Assembly (NCBI GenBank): GCA_003640645.1
Contig: QGHH01000011.1
Coordinates: forward strand, 88,233-152,232
Length of the DNA stretch: 64,000 nt
Direction of reading: 5' to 3'
Origin: Fredinandcohnia aciditolerans
GTDB taxonomy: Bacteria; Bacillota; Bacilli; Bacillales; Bacillaceae_L
The notes beneath the pieces were generated by a model. That model saw nothing but the letters and a program-made list of their open reading frames with translations, was not told where the DNA came from and ran no database searches. The translations under genes were made by a program, and so were the position numbers. Below, one piece after another: positions 33,196 to 41,747 of this stretch. Position 1 is the stretch's first letter, and the number at the start of each line of letters is the position of its first letter.

Positions 33196-34389
33196 ATGGC
33201 TGTAGATCAAATGAATATTTTATCACTATTAGGTATGGATGACGATGTAGTAGAGGTTTCTGCAAAGGAGAAAGCAAAGAAAACCGAAAGCAACAAGAAA
33301 ACTGCTCCTGCAGCAAATAATAACTCTAACAATAAAAATCAAGGTGATAAGCTGGAGGTAAATACTGAAACAATTATTCGTCATGAAGGTATTAATATTC
33401 CTATTACTGCTTATTTCTCAGAGCAAGAGCTTACTGAAGGTATCCTTAAGGATGATGGCAAACCTACTCCTATCACAGAGGAAGATATTCGTGAACGAAT
33501 GGAAACTCAAGTAGTTTTTATTGGAGAGGAATCTGTACCTTTTGGTCCCTGTATTGAGCTTTTACCAGATTATACAGTCGTGGTATTCAGTAAGAAAAAG
33601 AATATGGTTATGGCTATTCCTTCTGCTCGTAAGAAGGGTGCTTCAACCAGTGTATGTAGAAAGAATGAAGTTACAGCTCCGGCTGTAGCTTCTTTTTTAC
33701 ATGAAAAAATTCCGTTTTCTATATTATTAGAATTCATGAAAGTGGCCTATCATTATGCAAAATATAACATGGAAGTACATGGTGATATTTTTTGGAATGT
33801 TGAAGAACAGAAGTATGAACTTATTATTCCCGAACAAAAAGTTACTCGTGTTAATTGCTATGATTTTGTACATGATTGTATGGAAATAATGGAAAGAGAT
33901 CTTGTGAAAAAGTGTGAGATTCATTCACATCATTTTATGCAAACATTCCCTTCTCCTACAGATGATGCAGATGAAAAACGGGAAAAATTAGTGTACTGTA
34001 TTATCGGGGATTTTGGTAATCCTTTATACCCTAATTTGTATACTAGAACATATAAGGATGGAGAATATATCACACTAGATTCTAAGGATGTTTTTTATGT
34101 GGATATGGACCTTTCAGTAAGTATGGATGCACTTAACAATGTAAAAGAAGGCTTGCCTTATGATTTACCTCAGGTGCATATTAATGGACCGGGTAATATG
34201 TATGAAATTGTTGTAGAAGTAGATTACTATAATCCTTTCTATCAGGATTTTCATATAAATAAGTATACAAATGTATTTACTGGCAATGTTGATTATGTTG
34301 CTATGGATAAAGCCAAAAGCTATTATTCTTCTTTACTCGGTATTGATGAAAGTAAGGTTAGAATAGTTCGGTTTGAAGAAATTGTATGA
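33196..34389 (+). CDS. JAMM/MPN protease with probable N-terminal ubiquitin-like domain
   Basis: The 397-residue protein has a complete JAMM motif H243-S-H-x7-S253-x2-D256 with a candidate glutamate at E193 (NMEVHGDIF), i.e. a zinc isopeptidase active site. An Asn/Lys-rich linker (24-50) is followed by a module at 54-105 (TIIRHEGINIPITAYFSEQEL) that recalls the PRTRC protein C / prokaryotic ubiquitin-like pattern R-x-Y-x-G-x-x-L-P-D-P. If correct, modifier and protease are fused. It starts behind CAGGAGGAATT and is followed by the E1-like gene. Confidence 0.75.
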   Translation: MAVDQMNILSLLGMDDDVVEVSAKEKAKKTESNKKTAPAANNNSNNKNQGDKLEVNTETIIRHEGINIPITAYFSEQELTEGILKDDGKPTPITEEDIRERMETQVVFIGEESVPFGPCIELLPDYTVVVFSKKKNMVMAIPSARKKGASTSVCRKNEVTAPAVASFLHEKIPFSILLEFMKVAYHYAKYNMEVHGDIFWNVEEQKYELIIPEQKVTRVNCYDFVHDCMEIMERDLVKKCEIHSHHFMQTFPSPTDDADEKREKLVYCIIGDFGNPLYPNLYTRTYKDGEYITLDSKDVFYVDMDLSVSMDALNNVKEGLPYDLPQVHINGPGNMYEIVVEVDYYNPFYQDFHINKYTNVFTGNVDYVAMDKAKSYYSSLLGIDESKVRIVRFEEIV

Positions 34390-34402
34390 GAGGATGTTGA
34401 CT

Positions 34403-35278
34403 ATGCTGCAAGTAAAAATTAATATTATAAAAGAAGTAATGAAAAATTATGATGAATATAAATATCAAAATAAAAACATATTCTATCATGTTGTTCAGAT
34501 CGGATGCGGAGCTAACGGTTCTTATGTAGCTGAACAAGTAGCTCATATGCTTAGTACATATGGTGTTAAGCATAAGTATTTATTAGCCGATTTTGACACT
34601 GTAGAATCTAAGAATCTACGAAATCAACGCTTCATTGAAAAAGACGTTGGTTTGAAAAAGGCACAAGTCCTTGCACGAAGATATAGGGCTTCATATGGCA
34701 TTGACATTGGGGTTTATGACGCTTCTTTTGTTGAGGATATACAAACCCTTCAAAAGCTTTTTAAACAGCCTGTAAACGTCAAATACAGTGATATAATCAT
34801 ACCTATTCTCATATCATGTGTAGACAACAACTACACACGTAAAATCTTTCATGAGTATTTTGAACAAGAAGATACTATACTTTATCTAGATGTAGGTGTT
34901 GAAGCTTCAAAACTACCAAAAGGAAAGACATTGCAAGATATGAAGTCTTGGACAGAAGAAGAAATGGCCACCTTTAAGTCTAGCGGTTTTACTGGTCAAG
35001 TAGTAGCGGGACTTAAATTAGAAGGTGAAACTATTTTAGAGCCTGTCGCAGAAAGGTTTAGTGACATTTTGGAGGACAATGATGAAATTGCTCCTAGTGA
35101 AGTAGCGTGTTCACAGGTAATTGCTTCAAACCCTCAGAGAGTGATCACGAATAGATTAGCTGGATGGTGTACGAGTGCTTATATAAGTGAGTTACTAGAT
35201 AGTGGTTGTTTATCGAATCACATCACCTATTTCCATGCTAAGAAGAATATGGTACGTAGTGTACCCATAACAATTTAA
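34403..35278 (+). CDS. E1/ThiF-family adenylating enzyme
   Basis: The 291-residue protein is read from ATG 34403, nine bases after GAGAGG; the open frame back to 34373 overlaps the JAMM stop. It has the Rossmann nucleotide site VVQIGCGANGSYVAEQ (about 30-45), LLADFDTVESKNLRNQRF with the metal Asp and Arg/Asn residues, GLKKAQVLA, and SCVDNN (139-144). ThiF/E1 proteins adenylate the C-terminus of a ubiquitin-like protein. A cysteine in PSEVACSQ may form the thioester. It is the last gene of the cassette, closed by a strong terminator. Confidence 0.88.
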   Translation: MLQVKINIIKEVMKNYDEYKYQNKNIFYHVVQIGCGANGSYVAEQVAHMLSTYGVKHKYLLADFDTVESKNLRNQRFIEKDVGLKKAQVLARRYRASYGIDIGVYDASFVEDIQTLQKLFKQPVNVKYSDIIIPILISCVDNNYTRKIFHEYFEQEDTILYLDVGVEASKLPKGKTLQDMKSWTEEEMATFKSSGFTGQVVAGLKLEGETILEPVAERFSDILEDNDEIAPSEVACSQVIASNPQRVITNRLAGWCTSAYISELLDSGCLSNHITYFHAKKNMVRSVPITI

Positions 35279-35339
35279 TCAAATAAAACCCTTATTGTAG
35301 TGATTCTTATCTAGGGTGGAATATTTATAATCAAACTAT

Positions 35340-35378
35340 AAAAAAGGTATTACATTTTAAGAATGTAGTACCTTTTTT
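35340..35378. terminator. bidirectional terminator
   Basis: AAAAAAGGTATTACATT pairs with AATGTAGTACCTTTTTT around five bases; A6 and U6 flank both sides. It closes the E1-like cassette (plus) and the gene at 35497 (minus). The rest of 35279-35496 is AT-rich with no supported feature. Confidence 0.85.
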
Positions 35379-35496
35379 GATGTAGTTATATATAAATATC
35401 TATAGTAATATATATAATATAATAATCAAACTTAAAATACTCTAAGGGTTTTTTATTATCCATATAATCTTTGTTTATCCAAGAACTAATTTTATT

Positions 35497-36432
35497 TTAA
35501 CTCTGTTGATCAGGTGTAAAATAAAATACATTGTTAGTTTCTATGATTTGTATTTGTATTTCATCCGCTGAAGGATTTCTATGTTTTGTACCATAGTATA
35601 AAGTATTAGCCATATAGGTAAGTTCATTTTGTGGAATTTCCACATCTAAGATTAACGTTATGAATACAGCTTGTTTAGGTAGACTTTCAATTGATTGATT
35701 TTCATAAGTTGGTAATTGTTGAATCATGGCCTTCATATCTTTTTCGATATAACTTTGCACCATTACACTACCTATTTCGTTATTATTTCCGTTATTAGAC
35801 CATTGGAGCAATGCCCATCTTTCATTTGCCTTTGCTGAGTATAATGCAACCAAATATTTCTGTGGGTCAATAAAATATGCTGTATCAGAACGGTGTATAA
35901 TACCACTTTGTGCAGTTTTAGGTTGTTCCTGTTCCTTTACCCCTCTACTTTGTCTTTCGTCAATGAAACGCGCATATGCCCCAATTAAAGCAATCTCTTT
36001 TTTTGTTTCGTAAACTAATTCTTCTACAACCTCATAATTTTGAGAAACCCATACTTCAAAATCGGCAGTTATTTCAGCTGATGTAATTTCTTCAAGAAAA
36101 GCCTGGTCCTCACCTAGTACCTGTCCCATTTGTTGTCTAATGAGTCCATTTGGTTGTATAAAGAATTCATTTGGGATATCGATATTTTCATCATTAACAA
36201 ATTGTTCTGCTAAAAAATATCCTTGAAGGTAAACAAATTGATAATAAGGGAAAAACTGTTCAACAAACTCTTTTTGTTCTGGTCGAGCTTTCAGGTAATT
36301 CCAAAATCTTTGCTTATAAAATTCATAATCGTTATTGAACTCTAATCGAAAAGAAGCATCTTCTTCTAGTTTATTTGAAAGCTTTGATAAGCTTTTTTGG
36401 TACAGTTCTTCTAGTGTTAATGTCTGACTCAC
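35497..36432 (-). CDS. hypothetical acidic protein
   Basis: The 311-residue protein starts at GTG behind CAGGGGGCAG. It is soluble, acidic and Gln-rich, helical in the first 170 residues (LSKLSNKLEEDASFRLEFNNDYEFYKQRFWNYL), with a strand-rich C-terminal part (VMVQSYIEKDMKAMIQQL, AVFITLILDVEIPQNEL). No family is recognised. It follows the lipoprotein gene by 14 bases, so the three genes 37657 to 35497 form one minus-strand operon. Confidence 0.55.
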   Translation of the reverse strand: MSQTLTLEELYQKSLSKLSNKLEEDASFRLEFNNDYEFYKQRFWNYLKARPEQKEFVEQFFPYYQFVYLQGYFLAEQFVNDENIDIPNEFFIQPNGLIRQQMGQVLGEDQAFLEEITSAEITADFEVWVSQNYEVVEELVYETKKEIALIGAYARFIDERQSRGVKEQEQPKTAQSGIIHRSDTAYFIDPQKYLVALYSAKANERWALLQWSNNGNNNEIGSVMVQSYIEKDMKAMIQQLPTYENQSIESLPKQAVFITLILDVEIPQNELTYMANTLYYGTKHRNPSADEIQIQIIETNNVFYFTPDQQS

Positions 36433-36446
36433 TTTACTGCCCCCTG

Positions 36447-37058
36447 TTATAAAGTATTTGATTTATTAGAACTGTTAAAATCTAATATTGGTAATTCTTC
36501 TGGCTGAGGATTTTCATTAAGGAAATGATCAAATTCCTCTAAACTTATAGCGTCTTCATTACTCCATAGCCACTCACCATTTATGTTCTTAATAGTAGTT
36601 TTAAAGGCCAATGAAGAACGGTCTTTAAATACTGTAAGTCTACAAAAAACTCCATTGCGATTATCTTCTGTAAAGGAAATAGAAGTAACTTTGTAAACCG
36701 CTTGTTTTAAGGAAAGCTGGTTGATAGTTGAGTGATTAAAATATTTATCAAACTGAGAGGGGCTATCGATTCCAGCAGTATATAATTCCTGCTTTAACGA
36801 ATCATCCCCATATCGTTCTATAAAAGCCCAAATGGTTTTTGAATTGATTTTTTTAGTGTAATACCCATGTAAGGATTTAATAATGTCCTCTTTTAGTTCA
36901 TCAGGCATAGAATAACCTTTACTAACCTCATTGACATTTTTATCTGTTAAGGGATATTCCGGGCTATCAATAGAACCTTCGTTTTTTGTAAAGTTGTTTA
37001 AAGTACATCCACTTAAAAATATCGAAAGAAAAAACATGATAATGAATAGTTTACTCAA
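36447..37058 (-). CDS. lipoprotein
   Basis: The 203-residue protein has a lipoprotein signal peptide MSKLFIIMFFLSIFLSGCTLNN with the lipobox cysteine at 18. The mature region has a DELKEDIIKSLHGYYTKKI helix and a beta-rich end (VFCRLTVFKDRSSLAFKTTIKNINGEWLW), so it could be an NTF2-like surface domain. The start is TTG in a TTGA overlap with the stop of the preceding gene, with GGATAGGAGG upstream; the two are coupled. Its function is unknown. Confidence 0.65.
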   Translation of the reverse strand: MSKLFIIMFFLSIFLSGCTLNNFTKNEGSIDSPEYPLTDKNVNEVSKGYSMPDELKEDIIKSLHGYYTKKINSKTIWAFIERYGDDSLKQELYTAGIDSPSQFDKYFNHSTINQLSLKQAVYKVTSISFTEDNRNGVFCRLTVFKDRSSLAFKTTIKNINGEWLWSNEDAISLEEFDHFLNENPQPEELPILDFNSSNKSNTL

Positions 37059-37657
37059 GTTGGCCTCCTATCCTTTAACATAACTACCTCTTTGCGTGTA
37101 AGATACGTAATGAATTTTGAGCTATGTATAATTGGTGTATCTCTATAAACCAGCGGATAAAGATCAGTAACGTTTAAGATTTTTAATCTATTCTTTGTTG
37201 TACTAATTATCGGTACATTTAGATGTTGTTCTAGAATATAAATCAGATTAGGCCAATACTTTGGGTGTATTGATGTTTCCACAATAATTCCATCAGATAC
37301 CCTTTCACCATATAGATTAATCCACATAATAATTTGCTTAAGAGTCAAATTATAACGCTTGGGGTTACGATGGAATATTTTTGTTGGACCATCGTACCAA
37401 CTAGAAAGGTAAATACCTTCCTCTATATCGACCTTAATTTTATTTTTTGAGATTACTGATGAAGGTCCTTCGTCATACTTTTTTACATATTTACAAATAA
37501 AGTCTACATAAGACTGAGTGGTTGTATGAAAATCTGCTACAAAGTATGTTTTATTATTTGTTATCCGTATTTCGCCAGTACCTAGTAAACAGGATGAAAT
37601 TAAGTCGTTAAGAGTTATTGTATTTTCCCCTCCTTTTACTTTTATTTTTGACATCAT
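37055..37657 (-). CDS. hypothetical protein, possibly LAGLIDADG-like
   Basis: The 200-residue protein starts at ATG behind AAAGGAGAATT. LNDLISSCLLGTGEIRI (about 16-32) loosely resembles the first LAGLIDADG helix (GLLLGDG), and a second half with SIHPKYWPNLIYILEQHLNVPIISTTKNRLKI fits the usual C-terminal strands of such nucleases. The acidic catalytic positions are not convincingly conserved, so it may be a transcription factor-like derivative or unrelated. It overlaps the lipoprotein start by four bases. Confidence 0.4.
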   Translation of the reverse strand: MMSKIKVKGGENTITLNDLISSCLLGTGEIRITNNKTYFVADFHTTTQSYVDFICKYVKKYDEGPSSVISKNKIKVDIEEGIYLSSWYDGPTKIFHRNPKRYNLTLKQIIMWINLYGERVSDGIIVETSIHPKYWPNLIYILEQHLNVPIISTTKNRLKILNVTDLYPLVYRDTPIIHSSKFITYLTRKEVVMLKDRRPT

Positions 37658-37693
37658 TAAAATTCTCCTTTCCTATTAACTCCTAAAAAAATG

Positions 37694-37726
37694 CAAAAAT
37701 CCCCCTATAACAAAGTTATAGGGGGA
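37694..37726 (-). terminator. terminator of the recombinase-like gene
   Basis: TCCCCCTATAAC and GTTATAGGGGGA pair perfectly around three bases; on the minus strand a UUUUUG tract follows. It lies 33 bases after the stop at 37759 and before the next operon's ribosome site, so it may also act as that operon's leader terminator. Confidence 0.8.
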
Positions 37727-37758
37727 CTCCCATTAGTTAGTACGTTATTTAATTGTTC

Positions 37759-38658
37759 TTAGTCTATTGTAGCACTTTCCTTTGGATTTTCAAGAGTTTT
37801 AGAAAGTCTCTCTTCTCCAAGTTTTAAAAGAAGTATTGCGCTATTTTTTGCTATGCCCAATATTGAAGAAATCTCTTCAACTGGTAATCTCTCTTTTTTA
37901 TTAAGGTAATGGGCGTAAGCAATACGAGTTTCATTTAATGAAAAAGCTGGTATATTGAAGTCTTTTGCAATCTTTTGAAGGTTAATATAGATTGTTAGTT
38001 TATCAATCGGGACATATATATCCTCTTCATCATTTTTAGTTCGTTTCTTCGATGTGAGTATATACTCCTCATTCATTAATGCAGCTTGATTATAAAACTC
38101 TGAAAATACTTCATATTCCTTCCCTATAAGTGTAATTATTCTTTCATTGTTATCATTATGAGGGATTTTAATAATAGCTGTATCTTGTATGAGTCTTACC
38201 TGTTCAAACTTAATTTGGAATTCTTGTGTTTTTAATCCTTGTAAAGCGAGCAAATAAATAACTTTGCGGTTAAGTTTATAATCAAGGCGATCTAATACAC
38301 TTGGCTTAATTTCTAAAAGTTTTTCGTATGTTATATCTTGAACTTTGTCATCCACTAGAGGAAGGTATGAAATTTTCACAGCTGGATCTATCGTCTTACC
38401 AATTCGTTCAGCGTAATCAAAGAAAGATTTTAAAATAGACAAGATTTTATTAATAGTTTTTGGTTTTAACTTGTATTCTTTCTTTAACTCCAAGTATTGC
38501 TTTATATCCCTTGATGTTATATCGTGTAATTCTTTTTCACCATTATGCTTTTTTTTAACATAACCGAAAAACAATGACAATTGACGAACATGTTCATCTA
38601 TCGTTAATTCACTTCTTCCTTTTTCCTTACGTAGGTATTTTGAATATCCATAAGGCAC
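37759..38658 (-). CDS. tyrosine-recombinase-fold protein lacking catalytic residues
   Basis: The 299-residue protein has a SAM-like core-binding domain (1-110: SELTIDEHVRQLSLFFGYVKKKH, SILKSFFDYAERIGKTIDPA) and a C-terminal integrase-like domain. The first catalytic Arg is replaced (LALQGLKTQEF), box II reads NETRIAYAHYL (His to Asn), LGHxS is LGIAKNS, and no tyrosine follows. It probably binds DNA without cutting it, for example as a replication, partition or regulatory factor. The start is GTG behind GGAGGGG. The gap 38659-38916 upstream holds only AT-rich DNA with promoter-like patches. Confidence 0.6.
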   Translation of the reverse strand: MPYGYSKYLRKEKGRSELTIDEHVRQLSLFFGYVKKKHNGEKELHDITSRDIKQYLELKKEYKLKPKTINKILSILKSFFDYAERIGKTIDPAVKISYLPLVDDKVQDITYEKLLEIKPSVLDRLDYKLNRKVIYLLALQGLKTQEFQIKFEQVRLIQDTAIIKIPHNDNNERIITLIGKEYEVFSEFYNQAALMNEEYILTSKKRTKNDEEDIYVPIDKLTIYINLQKIAKDFNIPAFSLNETRIAYAHYLNKKERLPVEEISSILGIAKNSAILLLKLGEERLSKTLENPKESATID

Positions 38659-38916
38659 ATTACACCCCTCCCCTTCTTATAGTCTATTCTATCAACTATT
38701 ATTACTTGTTTATAGTAAAATAGCTCTCTATTTTCACAATAAATTGTTTGCTTTTTTTCACCGGTTTTTGTAAGCTTCTTAGCTACTAACCATATTTTAA
38801 TCCTAGTTTATATAAAGTGGTGTAGCACTTTTAATTACTTATAAATAACTACCCTGGTCTATAAGGCAAATTTTACTTTATTCTTGAGTTTTTAAATACC
38901 TAATATCTATTTTTAT

Positions 38917-38951
38917 AAAAAAAAGAGAAGTCTTTAAGACTCCCCTTCTCT
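38917..38951 (-). terminator. terminator after small membrane peptide gene
   Basis: On the minus strand GAGAA...TTCTC encloses AGTCTT/AAGACT, followed by U8. It directly follows the stop of the 35-residue gene. Confidence 0.65.
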
Positions 38952-38955
38952 ATTC

Positions 38956-39063
38956 TTATCGAATAAAAAATAATGTGACTGCAATTCCGATATTTATGAC
39001 AGCTAGAGAAACAGCGAAGGTATCTAACTTCTTTTTAATGTTTTTTGGTACTAAGGCTAACAT
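38956..39063 (-). CDS. 35-residue membrane peptide
   Basis: From ATG 39063, behind AATAGGAGTTG, the frame encodes MLALVPKNIKKKLDTFAVS followed by LAVINIGIAVTLFFIR and a stop. A basic amphipathic start and one membrane helix are clear. The good ribosome site and the terminator immediately after the stop argue that it is a real gene. It could be a small membrane toxin or a regulator of a membrane complex; nothing in the sequence decides. Confidence 0.5.
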   Translation of the reverse strand: MLALVPKNIKKKLDTFAVSLAVINIGIAVTLFFIR

Positions 39064-39187
39064 AAGATCAACTCCTATTTAATTTAACTTTAATCTATAT
39101 ATTGACTTTATTGTACTTTCTTATTACTACCCATAGTATAAAACAGTTAGAAGTGATACCAGTAAGAGTTTATTATAAATTTTTAAA

Positions 39188-39937
39188 TTAAATTTCTTCA
39201 AATGTTGCTCTTAAATCGTCCATTTCTTTTTTAATTTCATCTTCGATTCTTTCAACAACGTAGGAATCTATAAAAATACTTCTTTTTTCAATATCCTCTG
39301 CTTTTCTAAATAAGCCTACCCTTCTTTCTCTTTTTTCCTGGGGTAACTGTTCCCACTTATCTAAGGCTTCTTTGCGGAGCTTACTTTCAATTTTTTTAAT
39401 TAGAATTGCATTTAAAAGTTGCTGTTCTTTTTTCTCGATTTTTTCCTTCTCTTTATTTTCGTTACTTTCTAGTTGCAGTGATTGTTGTGCTATTGCAACT
39501 TGATTTATAGCTTCTAATATTGGAGCAATCTGTTTCCCCATAGCTTCAGTGGCTGCGGAAACTAATTTTGTTCGGAACACTTCAATGTCTAGCCCCTCAG
39601 ATTTCATTGTTTGTTCTGAATCAGTCGGAAATGGCCTAGTTTCAAAATGCTTTGGTATCTCTGAGAAAATAACATCTAGTGGTAATTTCTTTTTTCTACC
39701 TTCGTCGATAAACTTTAATATTTGAAGATCCAATTCTGAATAAATCTTTCTACCAGAATTTTTTTCCCTGGATACGTAATGAATCAAATTGTTTTCCAAG
39801 TCCTTAAACCATCCATCTACTGTTTGTATCGCCCTATCGTCCACTAATTTAGCAAACTCGCTAATTTGCCAATATTTTTCTTCTCCGTTCAACAGTCCAG
39901 CTATAATCTGGCTTTCATTAGATTGTGAATCAGTCAT
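39188..39937 (-). CDS. MerR-like plasmid DNA-binding protein (DUF3967-type)
   Basis: The 249-residue protein has a MerR-type winged helix at about 18-95 (WQISEFAKLVDDRAIQTVDGWFKDLE, HYVSREKNSGRKIYSELDLQILKFI), a linker, a coiled coil (about 145-200) and a C-terminal region LDKWEQLPQEKRERRVGLFRKAEDIEKR. This matches the MerR/RacA-like DUF3967 proteins often carried by B. cereus-group plasmids. It starts at ATG behind GGAGAAGGTG and is divergent from the repeat region and parM-like gene. It is a good candidate to bind the repeats at 39983-40215. Confidence 0.7.
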   Translation of the reverse strand: MTDSQSNESQIIAGLLNGEEKYWQISEFAKLVDDRAIQTVDGWFKDLENNLIHYVSREKNSGRKIYSELDLQILKFIDEGRKKKLPLDVIFSEIPKHFETRPFPTDSEQTMKSEGLDIEVFRTKLVSAATEAMGKQIAPILEAINQVAIAQQSLQLESNENKEKEKIEKKEQQLLNAILIKKIESKLRKEALDKWEQLPQEKRERRVGLFRKAEDIEKRSIFIDSYVVERIEDEIKKEMDDLRATFEEI

Positions 39938-39982
39938 AATAACACCTTCTCCATCATATTAATTTAATTTAATTATAATCCA

Positions 39983-40215
39983 AATTTAATCCATATAGAA
40001 AGTTTAAAACGCATTTAACACGCAACAAACCAACATTTCAATTAATTTACGGTTAATTGATGATTATCCATTGATTAAATGTGTATTAGTGCATTTAATT
40101 TAATTATCGGTTAAACATTAAATACGGATTAACTTCTTTATATTAAATGAGGTTTAATCATTAAATGAGGTTTAATCCCTTTAAATTAAATATCCATTAA
40201 ACGTTAGTCGCGGAT
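39983..40215. repeat. AT-rich repeat array: centromere or origin candidate
   Basis: About ten copies of a GG(A/T)TTAA-like core occur in both orientations. They include a perfect tandem 18-bp repeat, ATTAAATGAGGTTTAATC, at 40142-40159 and 40160-40177. Beyond it (40240-40375) lies a nearly pure A/T run (ATATATATAAATTATATAA). The array lies between the MerR-like gene and the actin gene, where plasmid parC sites or iteron origins usually sit. Confidence 0.65.
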
Positions 40216-40474
40216 TAAAATAACCATACTTTATATATTAACTACATATTATATGTATAATTGTTATTCAATATTTATTTAATATGCATATTGTACATAT
40301 ATGATATATCTATAATATAAGATATATATATAAATTATATAATTTTTATATATATCTTGTGTAATCGCTATATAGATTCGATATAGACGTTATATGTTTT
40401 TTATGGTAAAATTTTCTTCAAGAGGAACATTAACCTCTAAAAAATCAAATTCTAAGAAAAGTGGAGGAACAAAA

Positions 40475-41695
40475 ATGGTTACAAAACTACTAAACTACAA
40501 AATGTCTTCAGACCAAGGGAATTCAGAACACGCATTTAAAATTAACGGAGAATTACATAGATCACCGAATGTAATCTCTAGCGAGATAGATAGACAAGTA
40601 ACAGGTGACAAACCACTTGATGTTGTGGTTAACACTTTATTGGACAATCTGTTTGTTAGTTTTCCTGTTAATAATAATGCAATTTCTACATACGGTAATT
40701 ACTACATCGGTCAATCTGCACTTACATACGGAAATAACATTGAAAACTTAAGGGCAGGGGTAGATAAAAAGTCAGATGTGGACTTGCCTGTAATGAGCAT
40801 TCTAGGAAATTTAGCTGGAAAGGCAGTACAAGATGCTTTTAAGAAAAAAGGGGAACTTCCTAAGAAGATTGAGGTTTTAAAAGCAGACCTTGCAACTGCA
40901 TTACCTGTTAAAGAATATCTCATAGATGGCTCGGTTAAGAAACTAACTTCTAAATTAATGGATAATAGCCACTCAGTGATCGTGTTTGTTGGAAAAGAAA
41001 AAGTACAAGTTGATATAGAATTTGATTTTGTAAAGGTACTTCCAGAGGGTACAGCTGTATTGTTCAGCCTAATGGATTCACCATCTATTAATTCAGAATT
41101 AATAAATGTCTTTTCCAAACAATATACAGATATAACTAAAGACTTCTTTAAAAATGCAAGGTTACTACACATTGATATAGGTGATGGTACTACTGAGACT
41201 GTAATCTCACAGGGTTACGATTTTGACGAAGAAAATTCTTCGGGCATATCAGTAGGGATTGCTAGAGCAATCGAGCAAGCATTACCTAAATTTATGGAAA
41301 TAGAGAACTTACCTGAAATTACTCGTCAAAAATTCAGTGAGTATCTACGTTACCCTGAAAAACATAAAGTATATGGGCCAAAAGCAAGGAAATATGTTAA
41401 CCAAACAATCGAACCACAAGTAAATAAAATTATGGACCAAGCTAAACGGGTTCTTGATAAGGTTGTAAACGAAGTAGATGGTGCTATTGTATATGGCGGT
41501 GGTAGTATATTATCTCGTGAAGTATTAGAACCAAAACTTAAAAACGAGTTATCAAAACGTTTAGATGGCACGATTAAACTTCTATGGGTACCTAAAGAGT
41601 TGGCTCCTGTCATGAATATTGAAGGATTAGATACATTCCTTAATAGCAAAATTTTCTCAGCTCTTAAGAAAAGCCATGTTACTGTTTCAAATTAA
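40475..41695 (+). CDS. ParM/StbA-family actin-like segregation ATPase
   Basis: The 406-residue protein is read from ATG 40475 behind GTGGAGG; the frame is open to 40394 but lacks a ribosome site. Actin-fold motifs include HIDIGDGTTETVISQGYDF (phosphate 2 loop), SVGIARAIEQALP and GAIVYGGGSIL (adenosine motif). It should polymerise and push plasmid copies apart with the adaptor encoded next. It has no N-terminal DxGxxxxK start motif of the usual kind (it starts VTKLLNYKMSSDQGNSEH), so it belongs to a divergent ParM/Alp branch. Confidence 0.85.
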   Translation: MVTKLLNYKMSSDQGNSEHAFKINGELHRSPNVISSEIDRQVTGDKPLDVVVNTLLDNLFVSFPVNNNAISTYGNYYIGQSALTYGNNIENLRAGVDKKSDVDLPVMSILGNLAGKAVQDAFKKKGELPKKIEVLKADLATALPVKEYLIDGSVKKLTSKLMDNSHSVIVFVGKEKVQVDIEFDFVKVLPEGTAVLFSLMDSPSINSELINVFSKQYTDITKDFFKNARLLHIDIGDGTTETVISQGYDFDEENSSGISVGIARAIEQALPKFMEIENLPEITRQKFSEYLRYPEKHKVYGPKARKYVNQTIEPQVNKIMDQAKRVLDKVVNEVDGAIVYGGGSILSREVLEPKLKNELSKRLDGTIKLLWVPKELAPVMNIEGLDTFLNSKIFSALKKSHVTVSN

Positions 41696-41698
41696 TAC

Positions 41699-41727
41699 AA
41701 GGGAAGAGGATTTCTCTTCTTCCTTTT
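41699..41727 (+). terminator. hairpin between actin and adaptor genes
   Basis: AAGG-GAAGAG pairs with CTCTTC-TTCCTT, followed by UUUUAC. It is a partial terminator that could set the ParM to ParR ratio. Confidence 0.5.
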
Positions 41728-41747
41728 ACAATGGGTGGTGAGATTCA

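Noticed and set aside
37055-37657. Firm assignment as a LAGLIDADG homing endonuclease
   Set aside because: Only the first helix resembles the family and acidic catalytic residues are not convincing, so it is kept as hypothetical.
40142-40177. Tandem 18-bp repeat considered as a CRISPR
   Set aside because: There are only two exact copies in direct contact, with no spacers and no cas genes nearby.
39983-40375. AT-rich array considered as an insertion-sequence remnant
   Set aside because: I found no transposase fragment or terminal inverted repeats; the repeat pattern fits a partition or replication site beside parM/parR.
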